Positions 47,029-56,364 of a stretch of DNA of 64,000 nucleotides are shown piece after piece. A program made the translations under genes and the position numbers. The notes beneath the pieces are model-generated. The model was given only the letters and a program-made list of their open reading frames with translations. It was not told where the DNA came from and did no database searches. The stretch is from positions 62,001 through 126,000 of the forward strand of contig JAPLFG010000003.1 of assembly GCA_026390795.1 (NCBI GenBank), written 5' to 3'. Every line of letters starts with the position of its first letter. The first letter of the stretch is position 1. Origin of the DNA: Ignavibacteriales bacterium. Its GTDB lineage: Bacteria > Bacteroidota > Ignavibacteria > Ignavibacteriales > Melioribacteraceae.

Positions 47029-48954
47029 TCATTTTTGCAGAACCATTTTCCCTGTTGCTGAATATTTACCGGCTCGTATTCTATAAAAATAAATCCCAGA
47101 TGTTAACTGGTTTACTCTGGATATTTTTGCAGTATCAAATGTAATGTTGTGTTCACCGGCTAGTTGCTCTTCATTTACTAGTGTTGCAACTTCTCTTCCA
47201 AGAGTATCATACACCTTCAACTGTATATAACTGAGAGAAGATAACTGATAGCGGATAATAGTCGTTGGATTAAATGGGTTTGGAAAATTTCCTTCGAGCT
47301 TGAATTCAGTTGGTATTTTTTTTTTATCTCCCACATCAGAAGGATCAACTGAAGGAAAGAATGGATCATTTTTTGAAATTACTGCTTTCACATCTTCATC
47401 AGCCATAAAGAGTTTCCACAATAACTGAGAGCGGTAATTTTCTATCATACAGATTATTGGTCCCTGATCTATTGCAAGATAATCTGTGTCAAACCATAAC
47501 TTGCTGACATTGAACGCATCCTTAAAACCAAAATCTCCCCAAAGTGTGTTACCATAAACTCTGTAAAAATGTTTAATTGCATTCAGAGCCAAATTTTCTT
47601 TTTCATAAAGAAAATACGGCATCGAACTTATTGCAGCAGTTGGTGCAATCGTTCCATTATCGTTTGAACCGGGTTCATGTGCCAAATAACCCACACCCGG
47701 AATGCTATTACTGGCAGTTAATCCCCAGCAATTTTCATTATAACCTGCAAAGTGTCCCGGATTTTCGATGCAGTAAGAACGGTTAATCATTGTCTGATTG
47801 AAATTATTCACAAAATAATTTGCATAGAGATCTCGTCTACCCCGAGGATCAAAACCAAGATATGAATAGTGAGTCCAGAAAAGTGGACCGCCATAATTTG
47901 TTCCGACTTGAAGTAGATAACCGTATTTAGGTTGACCAGTATACTTAATACCTCCATCTGTTCCCCATCCACTTTTATAAAAGTCTTTCAAGATTGGATG
48001 AGTTGGTGAAGCAACCGCAAGAAAATAAGTGATCATAGTTTCGCTCCAACCATGAAAACGGAAAGATCCTCCTTCCGGAATATTAAACTGATAAGTCGGA
48101 GACCAATTCCAGTATAAACCAGTTGAACCGTTTCTATAAAAATCCCAATTAATTCCTTCCCAAATTTGTTTAATTAAATTTCTGATTTCATCTTCGTTGC
48201 CATTTTGCAAGTTGAAGTATTGCCTTGCAGCAAGCAGACCTTGGATCATGAATGAAGTCTCAACAATATCCCCACCATCTTGATAATTCCCAAACTTTAC
48301 AACTTTTCCGGTGGTTCCGTTGAACCAATGAGGGAAAGCACCGTGAAATTTTTCAATGTTATTGGCAAGGAAATTCACAATCTTTTTCAACCTTTCAACA
48401 CCTTGATCTCGAGTGATGAATCCTCGTTCGATACCGACTATAATTGCCATGACTCCAAACCCGCCGCCGCCGATTGTGTTTGTCACATCTATTTCATTTG
48501 GTTGCCATCTCTCACGCGCTATTCCTGAATTCGGATCACCCCAATCCCAGAAGTATCTAAATGTTGCACGTTGAGTCATATCAAGAAATTCAGTATCGGT
48601 CATTTGATGAGTGAGAGTCGTAACTTCAGAACTCATAGGTGATTCATTACCGGATAGATCGTATGCACTTATTTTATATTTTCCGGCAATAGATGTAGCT
48701 CCGATCCATTCCCAATAAAATGACCGATATTTTTTTACGTTAGAGAGCAACTGAAATGTGGCACCATCCCAATTGTATATTTTATATCCGGCAAGATCAG
48801 TCTCTGTATTAGGCCGCCAAATCAGATCAATGTGCAATTCATATGAAATTGATTGAAAGTTTTGTGGAGTGTATGGAGGCGTAATATCTTGTGCATAAAT
48901 AAGACTTGTTAGCAGTAATGCTGTTGAGCAATTCAAAACTATTTTTTTAATCAT
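47029..48954 (-). CDS. GH144-like glucanase with Fn3 domain and T9SS tail
   Basis: A 641-residue secreted protein. The signal peptide runs to about residue 21 and is followed by a fibronectin-type domain (about 25-115: PYTPQNFQSISYELHIDLIW). The glycoamylase-like domain spans about 120-520, with FRYFWDWGDPNSGIARERW, VMAIIVGIERGFITRDQG, YFLAVASPTHP, LFWTHYSYLGFDPRG, ENCWGLTAS and GTIAPTAAISS. The T9SS sorting domain is at about 555-641, with NFPNPFNPTTIIRY. This alpha6/alpha6 family, GH144 (IPR019282), is known for endo-beta-1,2-glucanases such as the Chitinophaga enzyme and Bacteroides BT_3566. The T9SS tail places it at the cell surface, for first cuts of the polymer. Substrate inferred from the family. 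Confidence 0.88.
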   Translation of the reverse strand: MIKKIVLNCSTALLLTSLIYAQDITPPYTPQNFQSISYELHIDLIWRPNTETDLAGYKIYNWDGATFQLLSNVKKYRSFYWEWIGATSIAGKYKISAYDLSGNESPMSSEVTTLTHQMTDTEFLDMTQRATFRYFWDWGDPNSGIARERWQPNEIDVTNTIGGGGFGVMAIIVGIERGFITRDQGVERLKKIVNFLANNIEKFHGAFPHWFNGTTGKVVKFGNYQDGGDIVETSFMIQGLLAARQYFNLQNGNEDEIRNLIKQIWEGINWDFYRNGSTGLYWNWSPTYQFNIPEGGSFRFHGWSETMITYFLAVASPTHPILKDFYKSGWGTDGGIKYTGQPKYGYLLQVGTNYGGPLFWTHYSYLGFDPRGRRDLYANYFVNNFNQTMINRSYCIENPGHFAGYNENCWGLTASNSIPGVGYLAHEPGSNDNGTIAPTAAISSMPYFLYEKENLALNAIKHFYRVYGNTLWGDFGFKDAFNVSKLWFDTDYLAIDQGPIICMIENYRSQLLWKLFMADEDVKAVISKNDPFFPSVDPSDVGDKKKIPTEFKLEGNFPNPFNPTTIIRYQLSSLSYIQLKVYDTLGREVATLVNEEQLAGEHNITFDTAKISRVNQLTSGIYFYRIRAGKYSATGKMVLQK

Positions 48955-49004
48955 TTCAATGACCTCTCGATTTCGATTACAATATCATTGACAACTTTTA
49001 ATCG

Positions 49005-49304
49005 TTAATTAGTTATCAGAGCTATTTTTATTTTATGCTTTTGGGTTTTCATCTTCAACAGTAACTTGATATTAATTGATTCATAAACAATAAAGCTAAT
49101 TAATTCCGGTTCGACTATAAGAATGCATTTCCTTTTATATCCAATGGTATTAGAGTTATTTATTTCAATACAATCCGGTTTATTAATTTCCTCCATATTT
49201 GTATTTTTAATTTCATCAATAAGATTGGATTAACCGAATACCTGAACTGCAAGTGAAAGTAGAACAAGGATAAGTATCAGATAATTTTTGATATACACTC
49301 TCAT
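49005..49304 (-). pseudogene. Small secreted-protein gene interrupted after its signal peptide
   Basis: From ATG 49304 the frame encodes a clean signal peptide, MRVYIKNYLILILVLLSLA then VQVFG, followed at once by TAA (49230-49232). Beyond the stop the same frame stays open for 74 codons to 49005. Signal peptides of this kind normally continue VFGQ, so CAA to TAA is the simplest explanation. The downstream product (SNLIDEIKNTN, IGYKRKCILIVEPELI) has no recognised family. It could be a recently broken gene, or the sequence could contain an error. It lies between the two GH144 genes. Confidence 0.55.
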
Positions 49305-49419
49305 ATTTTAGACTGTTCTAATTTGTACATGAATTTATTAATTACTGTTCTCCATTGAAAGAAATTCTAAAACTATTGAGCTCCTTAAAAGATTTGGAAA
49401 AGAGGAATGTCATTATATT

Positions 49420-50805
49420 CTACTCATTATTTTTGAAACCGAGTCGCGTTAATCCTTTCTGTACTACCGGATCTTTCATAAAATATTTCCAGACAAATCC
49501 ATTTTCGTAATTCTCAATCATTATTACTATAGGGCCCTGATCAAGTCCAAGATAATCTTTGTCGTACCATTTCAACGTTGGATTGAAAGCATCAAGAAAT
49601 CCATATCTGCCCCAAAGTCCTTGTGAGCCGTATTTATCATACATGTTCATTAATGTAGGAATAGCAATTTCAGGAGCGAATGGGATTGAACCGCCAGCAG
49701 CCGTGGGTGCAATTGTTCCATCGTCGAATGTTGAATCAGGCCCTGAAGTTCCGCGCGCTGAATAAGTCCAGAATTCCTTTCCGCCGAAATTATATTTCTC
49801 TCCCGGTCCGTCGCACGCGGTCAATCCCCATGTCAACGAATCATATCCTACCCATTTATTGATATTTCTTATTGCATATTCACGCTGAACGTATGTCGCA
49901 CGACGGGAGTTTTCAAAATAATCAATTCCTTTCCTGCGCATGTACTTATCTGTCAATCCTTTCCCGTCAAGCCAGAGAAATGAGAACTGATGAATGAACA
50001 AAGAAGGAAATACGATGTGACCAAGCTTTTGATCATACGGCTCTCTCCATTGATAAGTTTTTAACCAGGTATCATAACCTTTTTCTGCACCCGGCATATC
50101 CATTCCGGCTGCAATAACATATAAGAACAAAGCTTCAGTATAACCCCACCATCCAAGTTTATTGAATCCCTCTTTTTTATCCCAGCCGAGTGAAATTGTA
50201 TTGGCATATTTACCTGTATCAGGCATAGTAAAAAATTTCCAATCGACTCGGTTTAATAATTTTGTTGATAATTCTCTGATCTGTTTTTCTTTTTCATCGG
50301 CTCCATTGTAATACTGTCTTGCAAAAATAATTCCGCAATAAAGAAGCCCGGAATCGATTGATGAAAGTTCGCAATTCCAAAACCGCTTTCCAGTTTTCAT
50401 GTCAAGAAAATGATAATAAAAGCCCATATAACCAGTGGCGAATGGTTCGGTACTCTGTTCCGAAATTAATAATAAATTGAGCATTGTAAGAGTGAATTGA
50501 ATCGACTTATCTCGAGTAATCCATCCCTTCTCTGAACCGATTGCCCAGATCGGAATCGCGAAACCTAAAGCAGCAATAGTTGCAGGTGAACCATCTTGTG
50601 AGCGGTCCTTTACCATTCCATTCTCCGGATTCATTTCATGAATGAAGTAAAGAAATGATTTGTATTGTAGAGTACTTAGGAATGCCTGTTCTTTTTGAGT
50701 GATCTTAAAATCAGTTTTATCATAAGGTAAATATTTAACATCCCGGGACTGACAACCTGAGTTCATTATGAATCCTAAAAGGAATAAAGTGATCAACATT
50801 TTCAT
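49420..50805 (-). CDS. GH144-like glucanase, lipoprotein
   Basis: A 461-residue lipoprotein; the lipobox is MNSGC (Cys18) after a short hydrophobic signal, and AAAGG precedes ATG. The whole remainder is a glycoamylase-like domain with KSFLYFIHEMNPENGMVKDRS, FAIPIWAIGSEKGWITRD, GYMGFYYHFLDMKTG, GWWGYTEALFLYVIAAG and FLDAFNPTLKWYDKDYLGLDQGP. It resembles the predicted endo-beta-1,2-glucanase at 47029-48954 but lacks the Fn3 and T9SS parts, so it should act in the periplasm or on the membrane on shorter fragments. Bacteroides BT_3566, a GH144 enzyme, is the closest known role model. It is divergent from the GH3 gene at 51210 across a shared regulatory gap. Confidence 0.88.
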   Translation of the reverse strand: MKMLITLFLLGFIMNSGCQSRDVKYLPYDKTDFKITQKEQAFLSTLQYKSFLYFIHEMNPENGMVKDRSQDGSPATIAALGFAIPIWAIGSEKGWITRDKSIQFTLTMLNLLLISEQSTEPFATGYMGFYYHFLDMKTGKRFWNCELSSIDSGLLYCGIIFARQYYNGADEKEKQIRELSTKLLNRVDWKFFTMPDTGKYANTISLGWDKKEGFNKLGWWGYTEALFLYVIAAGMDMPGAEKGYDTWLKTYQWREPYDQKLGHIVFPSLFIHQFSFLWLDGKGLTDKYMRRKGIDYFENSRRATYVQREYAIRNINKWVGYDSLTWGLTACDGPGEKYNFGGKEFWTYSARGTSGPDSTFDDGTIAPTAAGGSIPFAPEIAIPTLMNMYDKYGSQGLWGRYGFLDAFNPTLKWYDKDYLGLDQGPIVIMIENYENGFVWKYFMKDPVVQKGLTRLGFKNNE

Positions 50806-51209
50806 AATATACCTTTCAGATTTTAAATAAATACTTCAACTAATTATGGATTTTTCAGCCTGTCCGATAAAATTTTACTATTGAATAGCAATTAATACAT
50901 TTATCCTTTTTATAATCTGATTTACACTCGTTGGCATTAAAATCTTTTTGGGGGAATGATTATCAAATGTAACCATTTACATTACATTTTTATATTAAGA
51001 ATGCTGATTCTAATTGTCAAGTACAATTTTAATGAATTAAGTATTTTAGGACTGCCTGGTGTTTACTCGAAGCAATGGCATTATTTATCAAGAATGAACC
51101 GATTAAAATCACTAATAAAGATCTATCTAAACGCAAATTATAACCGAAGAATATTGTAAATTTGCTTGTAAACTAACTTGATAAGCAAAATATTACTGGA
51201 TACCTAGAC
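50806..51209. other. Divergent regulatory region between a GH144 and a GH3 gene
   Basis: About 400 bases with promoters expected in both directions. It holds the inverted repeat at 50966-50983. A plus-strand frame of 67 codons at 50956-51159 has no ribosome site or recognised family and is not called. No strong Shine-Dalgarno precedes the GH3 ATG. Confidence 0.5.
50966..50983. promoter_or_regulatory. Inverted repeat, candidate operator
   Basis: AATGTAA and TTACATT face each other across CCAT, an 18-base near-palindrome. Its form is like operators of LacI-type regulators, though the central CG typical of those is missing. It lies between the divergent GH144 and GH3 genes, the right place to control both. 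No regulator gene for it was found nearby. Confidence 0.4.
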
Positions 51210-54200
51210 ATGGTAATAATTAATAAATTGTATGGGTTTACTTTTAAAATAATATTATTAATTCTCTTTCTACTCCACACAACTATTTGTTCACAAACTC
51301 TTGAAGAACGAATAACAGACCTCATTTTAAAAATGACTCTTGAGGAAAAAGTCCTGCAGCTTCACAAAGAAGGAGGAATGAATACCGCTGATAACACACG
51401 TTTAAACATTCCCGGGTTCATCATGTCGGATGGACCTCACGGTGTACGAAACGGTTTGGCAACTTCGTTCCCGGTAGGAATCGGATTGGCTGCAACATGG
51501 GATGTTGATCTGGTTTATAAAGTAGGTGAAGCAATGGGAAAAGAATTTCGCGGAAAAGGAATTCAACAGATGCTCGGACCATGTCTGGATCTGTGTCTCG
51601 ATCCGCGGAACGGCAGGTCTCCTGAAACGGGCGGCGAAGATCCATATCTCAATGCCAAGATAAATACCTCGATCGTTCAAGGTGTGCAATCAACTCCAAC
51701 CATTGCAACTATAAAACATTTTTATACAGAATACAGGCAAGACGGAAGGACAAGCAACAATTATATACTCAGCAATCGCATGATGTTGGAACATCACGGT
51801 TTGCAATTTCGTGAGGCGATCCAAAATGGCGGTGCTTTGAGTATTATGAATTCTTATAATCAATTACAGTTAACAGGACAAATTAGTGGGCAAAAAGCAG
51901 CAGAAAATCCAACTCTCCTTGGCACTATTCTAAGAACCAAATGGGGTTTTCCATATTACGTTGTATCTGATTGGGGCTCATTATGGAGTGCCGAAAATGC
52001 AATTAAAGCCGGATGCGATATTGAAATGGGTTCCGATCTTTATTCAAACGAATCGAATGGTCTTTTGGCTCTTGTCAACAGCGGAAAAGTGACTGAAACA
52101 AATATTAATGATGCTGTTCGAAGGGTGTTGCGTACAAAAATTTTATCTGGAATAATGGATTACTACCCAGAAGGTGATCCGAGTGATGTGAACAGTCCGG
52201 CACATCAAGCCCTTTGTCTTGAAGCTGGCAAAAAAGGAATTGTACTTTTAAAAAATCAAGACAACATTTTACCATTGGATAAAAACAAAATAAAAACTAT
52301 TGCTGTACTTGGCCCTAATGCAAATGAAATGAGAACAGATGCATCCGGCAGCAGTTGGGTCGATCCGTTTTACAAAGTTTCTCCAAGACAAGGAATTGAA
52401 AATTATATTGGTACAAGTAAAGTTTTATATGCTCAAGGATGTACGATTGCAGGTGAGTATGCAAGTGACTTCTCAGATGCCCTTCAAAAAGCAGCTCAAG
52501 CAGAAGTTGTTATTTATTTCGGAGGATTAGACCCAACCCAAGAAGGAGAAGGCTCAGACCGTGCAAATGGTTCAATTGAATTACCCGGAAAGCAAAAAGA
52601 TTTTATTCAATGGGTTAAAACAGCAAATCCAAACGTAATTGTTGTTTTGATAAGCGGAGGAATATGCACTGCGACTCCTTTCATCAATCATATCAAAGGG
52701 TTGCTGTATGCATTTTACCCCGGGCAAGAAGGTGGTAACGCAATTGCCCAAGTGTTATTCGGTGATTATAACCCCAGCGGTAAACTCCCGGTTACAATGC
52801 CAATGAATGACTCGCAGCTTTCTGACCGAATGTTGAATAATTTGGATGATAATAAAGGGGGCGGCTACCGCTGGTTTGATTATAATAAATATACACCTCA
52901 GTTTGCCTTTGGTTACGGTTTAAGCTACACAACTTTTGCGTACAGCAATTTAAAATTTTCTCAAGAGAATTATATTTTCACAGATCAAGAATTGACGGTG
53001 TCGGTAGATGTAAAAAACACAGGTGCACGTGCAGGTGAGGAAGTAGTGCAATTATATCTTTCCGAACCTGTATCTTTTGTAACAAAGTTTGTCAAAGATC
53101 TTAAAGGATTTAAAAAGATATTTCTTGAACCGGGTGAAACTAAAACAGTAGAATTTACACTCGGTCCGAACGAATTTTATATCTACAGCGAAAAATCCAG
53201 AAGTTACGAGATTGATCCGGGAACATATTATATGAAAGTCGGAGGTTCTTCTGATAATCTAAGTCTCAGCAAATCACTTGATATCAGACCTCATCCGCCA
53301 AAACCTGATCTGCAAGTTGCGAACATAATGACAGTTCCCCGCTTTCCTCTTGAAGGAGATAAGGTAATTTTTCTCGCAACAATCGTTAATCGAGGAACCG
53401 GTCCTTCTCCCAAGTCAGTGTTTCATGAAGTGAGTTTCAGCGTTGACGGAAAATTTGTGAGCCGTTCTGTTGCATTACAAGATTCAATCTCCAAAGGTGG
53501 AATGTCGCTTGTTTGCGGAAATGTCGGTGACAATAACATCAATTATTGGATTGCAGGCAAACCTGGTACCAATACAATCGAAGCATATGTAGATGATAAA
53601 AATGCAATCAATGAAATGATAGAAACGAATAATAAAAAAAGTGTTTCATTTAAAATTTATAATGCACCGCCTGTAAATCTCGCTTTGAATAAAACAGTTA
53701 CAGTTTCATCTATCGAAGGAACAGGATTAGAAGGAAGTAAAGCGGTTGATGGGAATCTCAGCACTCGTTGGTCTTCGCAACCCACAGACCAGCAATGGAT
53801 AACCATAGATTTCGGAATTCCAGTTCAATTTAATGAGATACAGTTAATCTGGGAAACTGCATATGGAAAAGAATACTTGGTTCAGACTTCCAATACAAAT
53901 AACAATTCTGATTGGAAAACAATTTTTGCTCAAACAAACGGAAACGGCGGATTTGAAAAGATGAGCAGCCTTCAAGGTGATGCACGTTACCTGCGCATCC
54001 TTGGTATTAAGCGTGATACACAATGGGGCTATTCCCTATTTGAAATTGAAGTATTCAATAATATTACCTCTGCAGTAAATGATAAAGAGGAAAACCTTCC
54101 ATTTAATTTCAGTTTGAGCAACAACTATCCGAATCCTTTCAATCCTTCTACAAAGATTGAATACACTTTGCCAAAGTCAAGCAACGTTAAAATTGAGATT

Positions 54201-54380
54201 TACAATTCCCTAGGACAGTTAGTAAACATTCTAGAGAACTCTTTCCGGAATGCTGGTAAGTACAATTTGGTTTGGAATGGCAACAATTCAAGTGGTAGTC
54301 CGGTTAGCAGCGGAATTTATTTCTACCGTATGAGCGCCGAAGGATTTACTTTGGTAAAAAAGATGGTCTTAGTCAGATAA
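51210..54380 (+). CDS. GH3 beta-glucosidase with CARDB, F5/8C-type and T9SS domains
   Basis: A 1056-residue secreted enzyme; the signal peptide ends at HTTICSQT. The GH3 catalytic barrel occupies about residues 30-340 with GPHGVRNG, GRSPETGGEDPYL, the KHF motif (169-171) and nucleophile Asp254 in VVSDWGS. The second GH3 domain (about 350-570) carries the acid/base region EGEGSDR. A fibronectin-like domain is at about 595-665, a CARDB-like domain at about 690-815 (VIFLATIVNRGTG), an F5/8C (discoidin-like) module at about 820-950 (GSKAVDGNLSTRWSSQP), and a T9SS sorting domain at 965-1056 (NNYPNPFNPSTKIEY). It would remove glucose from oligosaccharides at the cell surface. It is the only plus-strand large gene here and the only GH3 with a T9SS tail. 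Confidence 0.93.
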   Translation: MVIINKLYGFTFKIILLILFLLHTTICSQTLEERITDLILKMTLEEKVLQLHKEGGMNTADNTRLNIPGFIMSDGPHGVRNGLATSFPVGIGLAATWDVDLVYKVGEAMGKEFRGKGIQQMLGPCLDLCLDPRNGRSPETGGEDPYLNAKINTSIVQGVQSTPTIATIKHFYTEYRQDGRTSNNYILSNRMMLEHHGLQFREAIQNGGALSIMNSYNQLQLTGQISGQKAAENPTLLGTILRTKWGFPYYVVSDWGSLWSAENAIKAGCDIEMGSDLYSNESNGLLALVNSGKVTETNINDAVRRVLRTKILSGIMDYYPEGDPSDVNSPAHQALCLEAGKKGIVLLKNQDNILPLDKNKIKTIAVLGPNANEMRTDASGSSWVDPFYKVSPRQGIENYIGTSKVLYAQGCTIAGEYASDFSDALQKAAQAEVVIYFGGLDPTQEGEGSDRANGSIELPGKQKDFIQWVKTANPNVIVVLISGGICTATPFINHIKGLLYAFYPGQEGGNAIAQVLFGDYNPSGKLPVTMPMNDSQLSDRMLNNLDDNKGGGYRWFDYNKYTPQFAFGYGLSYTTFAYSNLKFSQENYIFTDQELTVSVDVKNTGARAGEEVVQLYLSEPVSFVTKFVKDLKGFKKIFLEPGETKTVEFTLGPNEFYIYSEKSRSYEIDPGTYYMKVGGSSDNLSLSKSLDIRPHPPKPDLQVANIMTVPRFPLEGDKVIFLATIVNRGTGPSPKSVFHEVSFSVDGKFVSRSVALQDSISKGGMSLVCGNVGDNNINYWIAGKPGTNTIEAYVDDKNAINEMIETNNKKSVSFKIYNAPPVNLALNKTVTVSSIEGTGLEGSKAVDGNLSTRWSSQPTDQQWITIDFGIPVQFNEIQLIWETAYGKEYLVQTSNTNNNSDWKTIFAQTNGNGGFEKMSSLQGDARYLRILGIKRDTQWGYSLFEIEVFNNITSAVNDKEENLPFNFSLSNNYPNPFNPSTKIEYTLPKSSNVKIEIYNSLGQLVNILENSFRNAGKYNLVWNGNNSSGSPVSSGIYFYRMSAEGFTLVKKMVLVR

Positions 54381-54427
54381 TTTATTTTTAAGGATGTTGT
54401 TCTGAGAGCACCATTCCTAATCTTGAA

Positions 54428-56353
54428 TCACTTCACTAATATCATCTTTTTCGATTGAGAAAATTTCCCCGTATTTAATTTGTAATAATACACACCGCTT
54501 GGCAGATTACTTTCTCGACTTGAAAATTGGATATTATGCAAACCGGCCGATTGAAGTTCATTCACAAGTGTTACAACATCACGACCAAGCAGATCGTAAA
54601 CTTTTAGAATAACCAGCGTTGTAACCGGCAGTTGATAACTTATAACCGTTTCAGGATTAAACGGATTTGGATAATTCTGGAATAATTTGAAGCATTCCGG
54701 AATTTCCCAGTTCATATCATCTACCGAAGTTGGCGTAACTTCTATTTTGTAATCGGGAGAAATAGAAACAATATCGAATGCTTGCATACCAACACCTTTC
54801 ATTAAATAGCTGCCCGCCTTCAAAACTGTAATGGAAAGAGTATCACCCTTTACTTCCGGTCTGCAATTTATATCAAGCGTTTGAAAATTGATTGAGGTAA
54901 CATTCATCTTACTTTTAATAAAGCTGGAGAGAGGAATTTTTATCATTTTACCGATTTCAAAATTCACTTTTGAAAGATCCGTTGCAAGCCATTCAACATC
55001 GGAATAATTTGCTGAGATATTATTGTTGAGCCAGGTTGTACGCTCACTTATCCAGCTCTTTAAGTAAGCGACTTCATCTTCGTAGTTAGTAAAATGATTC
55101 TGATTCGGCCAAGTATAAACTGCCGGATTAAAAAGATCTTTCCATTTCGAAAAATTCCGTGTGCGGGCTTCCACTGTTAGTACAACATTTTCTTCTATAA
55201 AATTAGTGAGCGAACTGATGCTGAAAGTTTTATACTTAACTTCATTCCACCTTTTTGCAAGTTTGTTTTTAAATACCGGATCGATCATCAAGTTTGTTGT
55301 CCAAAAAGGACTGCTCCAGAGACCATCGTAATGTTTATAAGCTTGCCAACCAGCAGGATTAAAACCGTCATCATAATCAGCTAATCCAAATGAAATATCA
55401 TAATCCCAAATTGGACCCATAACTAACTTGCCTCCTTCGCTATCCCGGTTTTTATATAGAAAGGCACTGAGCCGATATGCATCTGTATTTTTAGAGAACT
55501 CATTAATCAAATAGAAATCCACGAAAGAATCTATATCAACAAGATTATAATAGCCTGCAAATGGATCCCTGTAACCGCCCGAATACATAATCGTCTCAAA
55601 TCTATTTATATAATCCTTAATATAATTTTGTTGAGCCGGTACTATATCGTCAGCCTTTGGATATTCATGAATATAAGTGACGGGAGATTTTGTGCTTCCA
55701 TAAATTGATGGGTATGCAGAGGTCCAATATTTATCTCCCGGATCAACTCGATCTATCTTGACTATATAACCGCCCGTAACAGCATCGCCGGTTATATCTG
55801 TGTTACTCATTTTTTTTATATTAACACGATTCTTATCACGCTTGATTTTTTCCTGAAGTATATAGATGCCAATATATACTCCATTTAGAACAACCTCGCA
55901 AAAATGAGTACGTGAAGCATATCTGCCGAGATCGTTCGAGAGTTTGTATGCAATGACATTACGCAGAAAAGTTTTATCCGTATAAGATGCATTCAACACA
56001 AAATCGCTCTCTTCGGGAAATCCAAGAAGTGATGCTTTTATATCGTTATCTGAATTATCTCGCAATTCAATTCCGTATTGTTTCTTGGGAAACATTTGTG
56101 AACTGTGACCTCGAATCTCAATTCCTATTTTTCCATTGTAAACGTTGAAAGGATCGGTGATATTATTTCTTAATCCAGGTCCGTTATCAATAATACCCAT
56201 ATCTGCAGTTATCTTTGGGTCATCAGGAATATCTTGACCGTGAGTATTTATTACTACAATCGGGAGGTTAGATGATGTGAATGTTACTTGACTAAAATCT
56301 TTCTTGGGATTAAAAACAAACAATAATATGATGAAAAAAATTTTGTATGACAT
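54428..56353 (-). CDS. CotH-family kinase with T9SS tail
   Basis: A 641-residue exported protein (signal peptide MSYKIFFIILLFVFNPKKDFSQ). The CotH domain (about 50-410) shows RGHSSQMFPKKQYGIELRD, FVLNASYTDKTFLRN, YIGIYILQEKIKRDKNRVNI and the metal/catalytic motif GPIWDYDISFG. CotH proteins are atypical kinases first known from spore coats. The C-terminal region (about 440-555) is of unknown fold, and the end is a T9SS sorting domain with NYPNPFNPETVISYQL. It is the last gene of the minus-strand glucan operon, 11 bases after a GH3 gene, and faces the plus-strand GH3 gene. Why a kinase sits in a glucan locus is unclear; it might phosphorylate a secreted glycan or protein. Confidence 0.87.
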   Translation of the reverse strand: MSYKIFFIILLFVFNPKKDFSQVTFTSSNLPIVVINTHGQDIPDDPKITADMGIIDNGPGLRNNITDPFNVYNGKIGIEIRGHSSQMFPKKQYGIELRDNSDNDIKASLLGFPEESDFVLNASYTDKTFLRNVIAYKLSNDLGRYASRTHFCEVVLNGVYIGIYILQEKIKRDKNRVNIKKMSNTDITGDAVTGGYIVKIDRVDPGDKYWTSAYPSIYGSTKSPVTYIHEYPKADDIVPAQQNYIKDYINRFETIMYSGGYRDPFAGYYNLVDIDSFVDFYLINEFSKNTDAYRLSAFLYKNRDSEGGKLVMGPIWDYDISFGLADYDDGFNPAGWQAYKHYDGLWSSPFWTTNLMIDPVFKNKLAKRWNEVKYKTFSISSLTNFIEENVVLTVEARTRNFSKWKDLFNPAVYTWPNQNHFTNYEDEVAYLKSWISERTTWLNNNISANYSDVEWLATDLSKVNFEIGKMIKIPLSSFIKSKMNVTSINFQTLDINCRPEVKGDTLSITVLKAGSYLMKGVGMQAFDIVSISPDYKIEVTPTSVDDMNWEIPECFKLFQNYPNPFNPETVISYQLPVTTLVILKVYDLLGRDVVTLVNELQSAGLHNIQFSSRESNLPSGVYYYKLNTGKFSQSKKMILVK

Positions 56354-56364
56354 ACATTCACTAC

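Noticed and set aside
50956-51159. A 67-codon plus-strand frame between divergent glucan genes
   Set aside because: No ribosome site, AT-rich and without recognisable similarity. It sits in a region expected to hold promoters.
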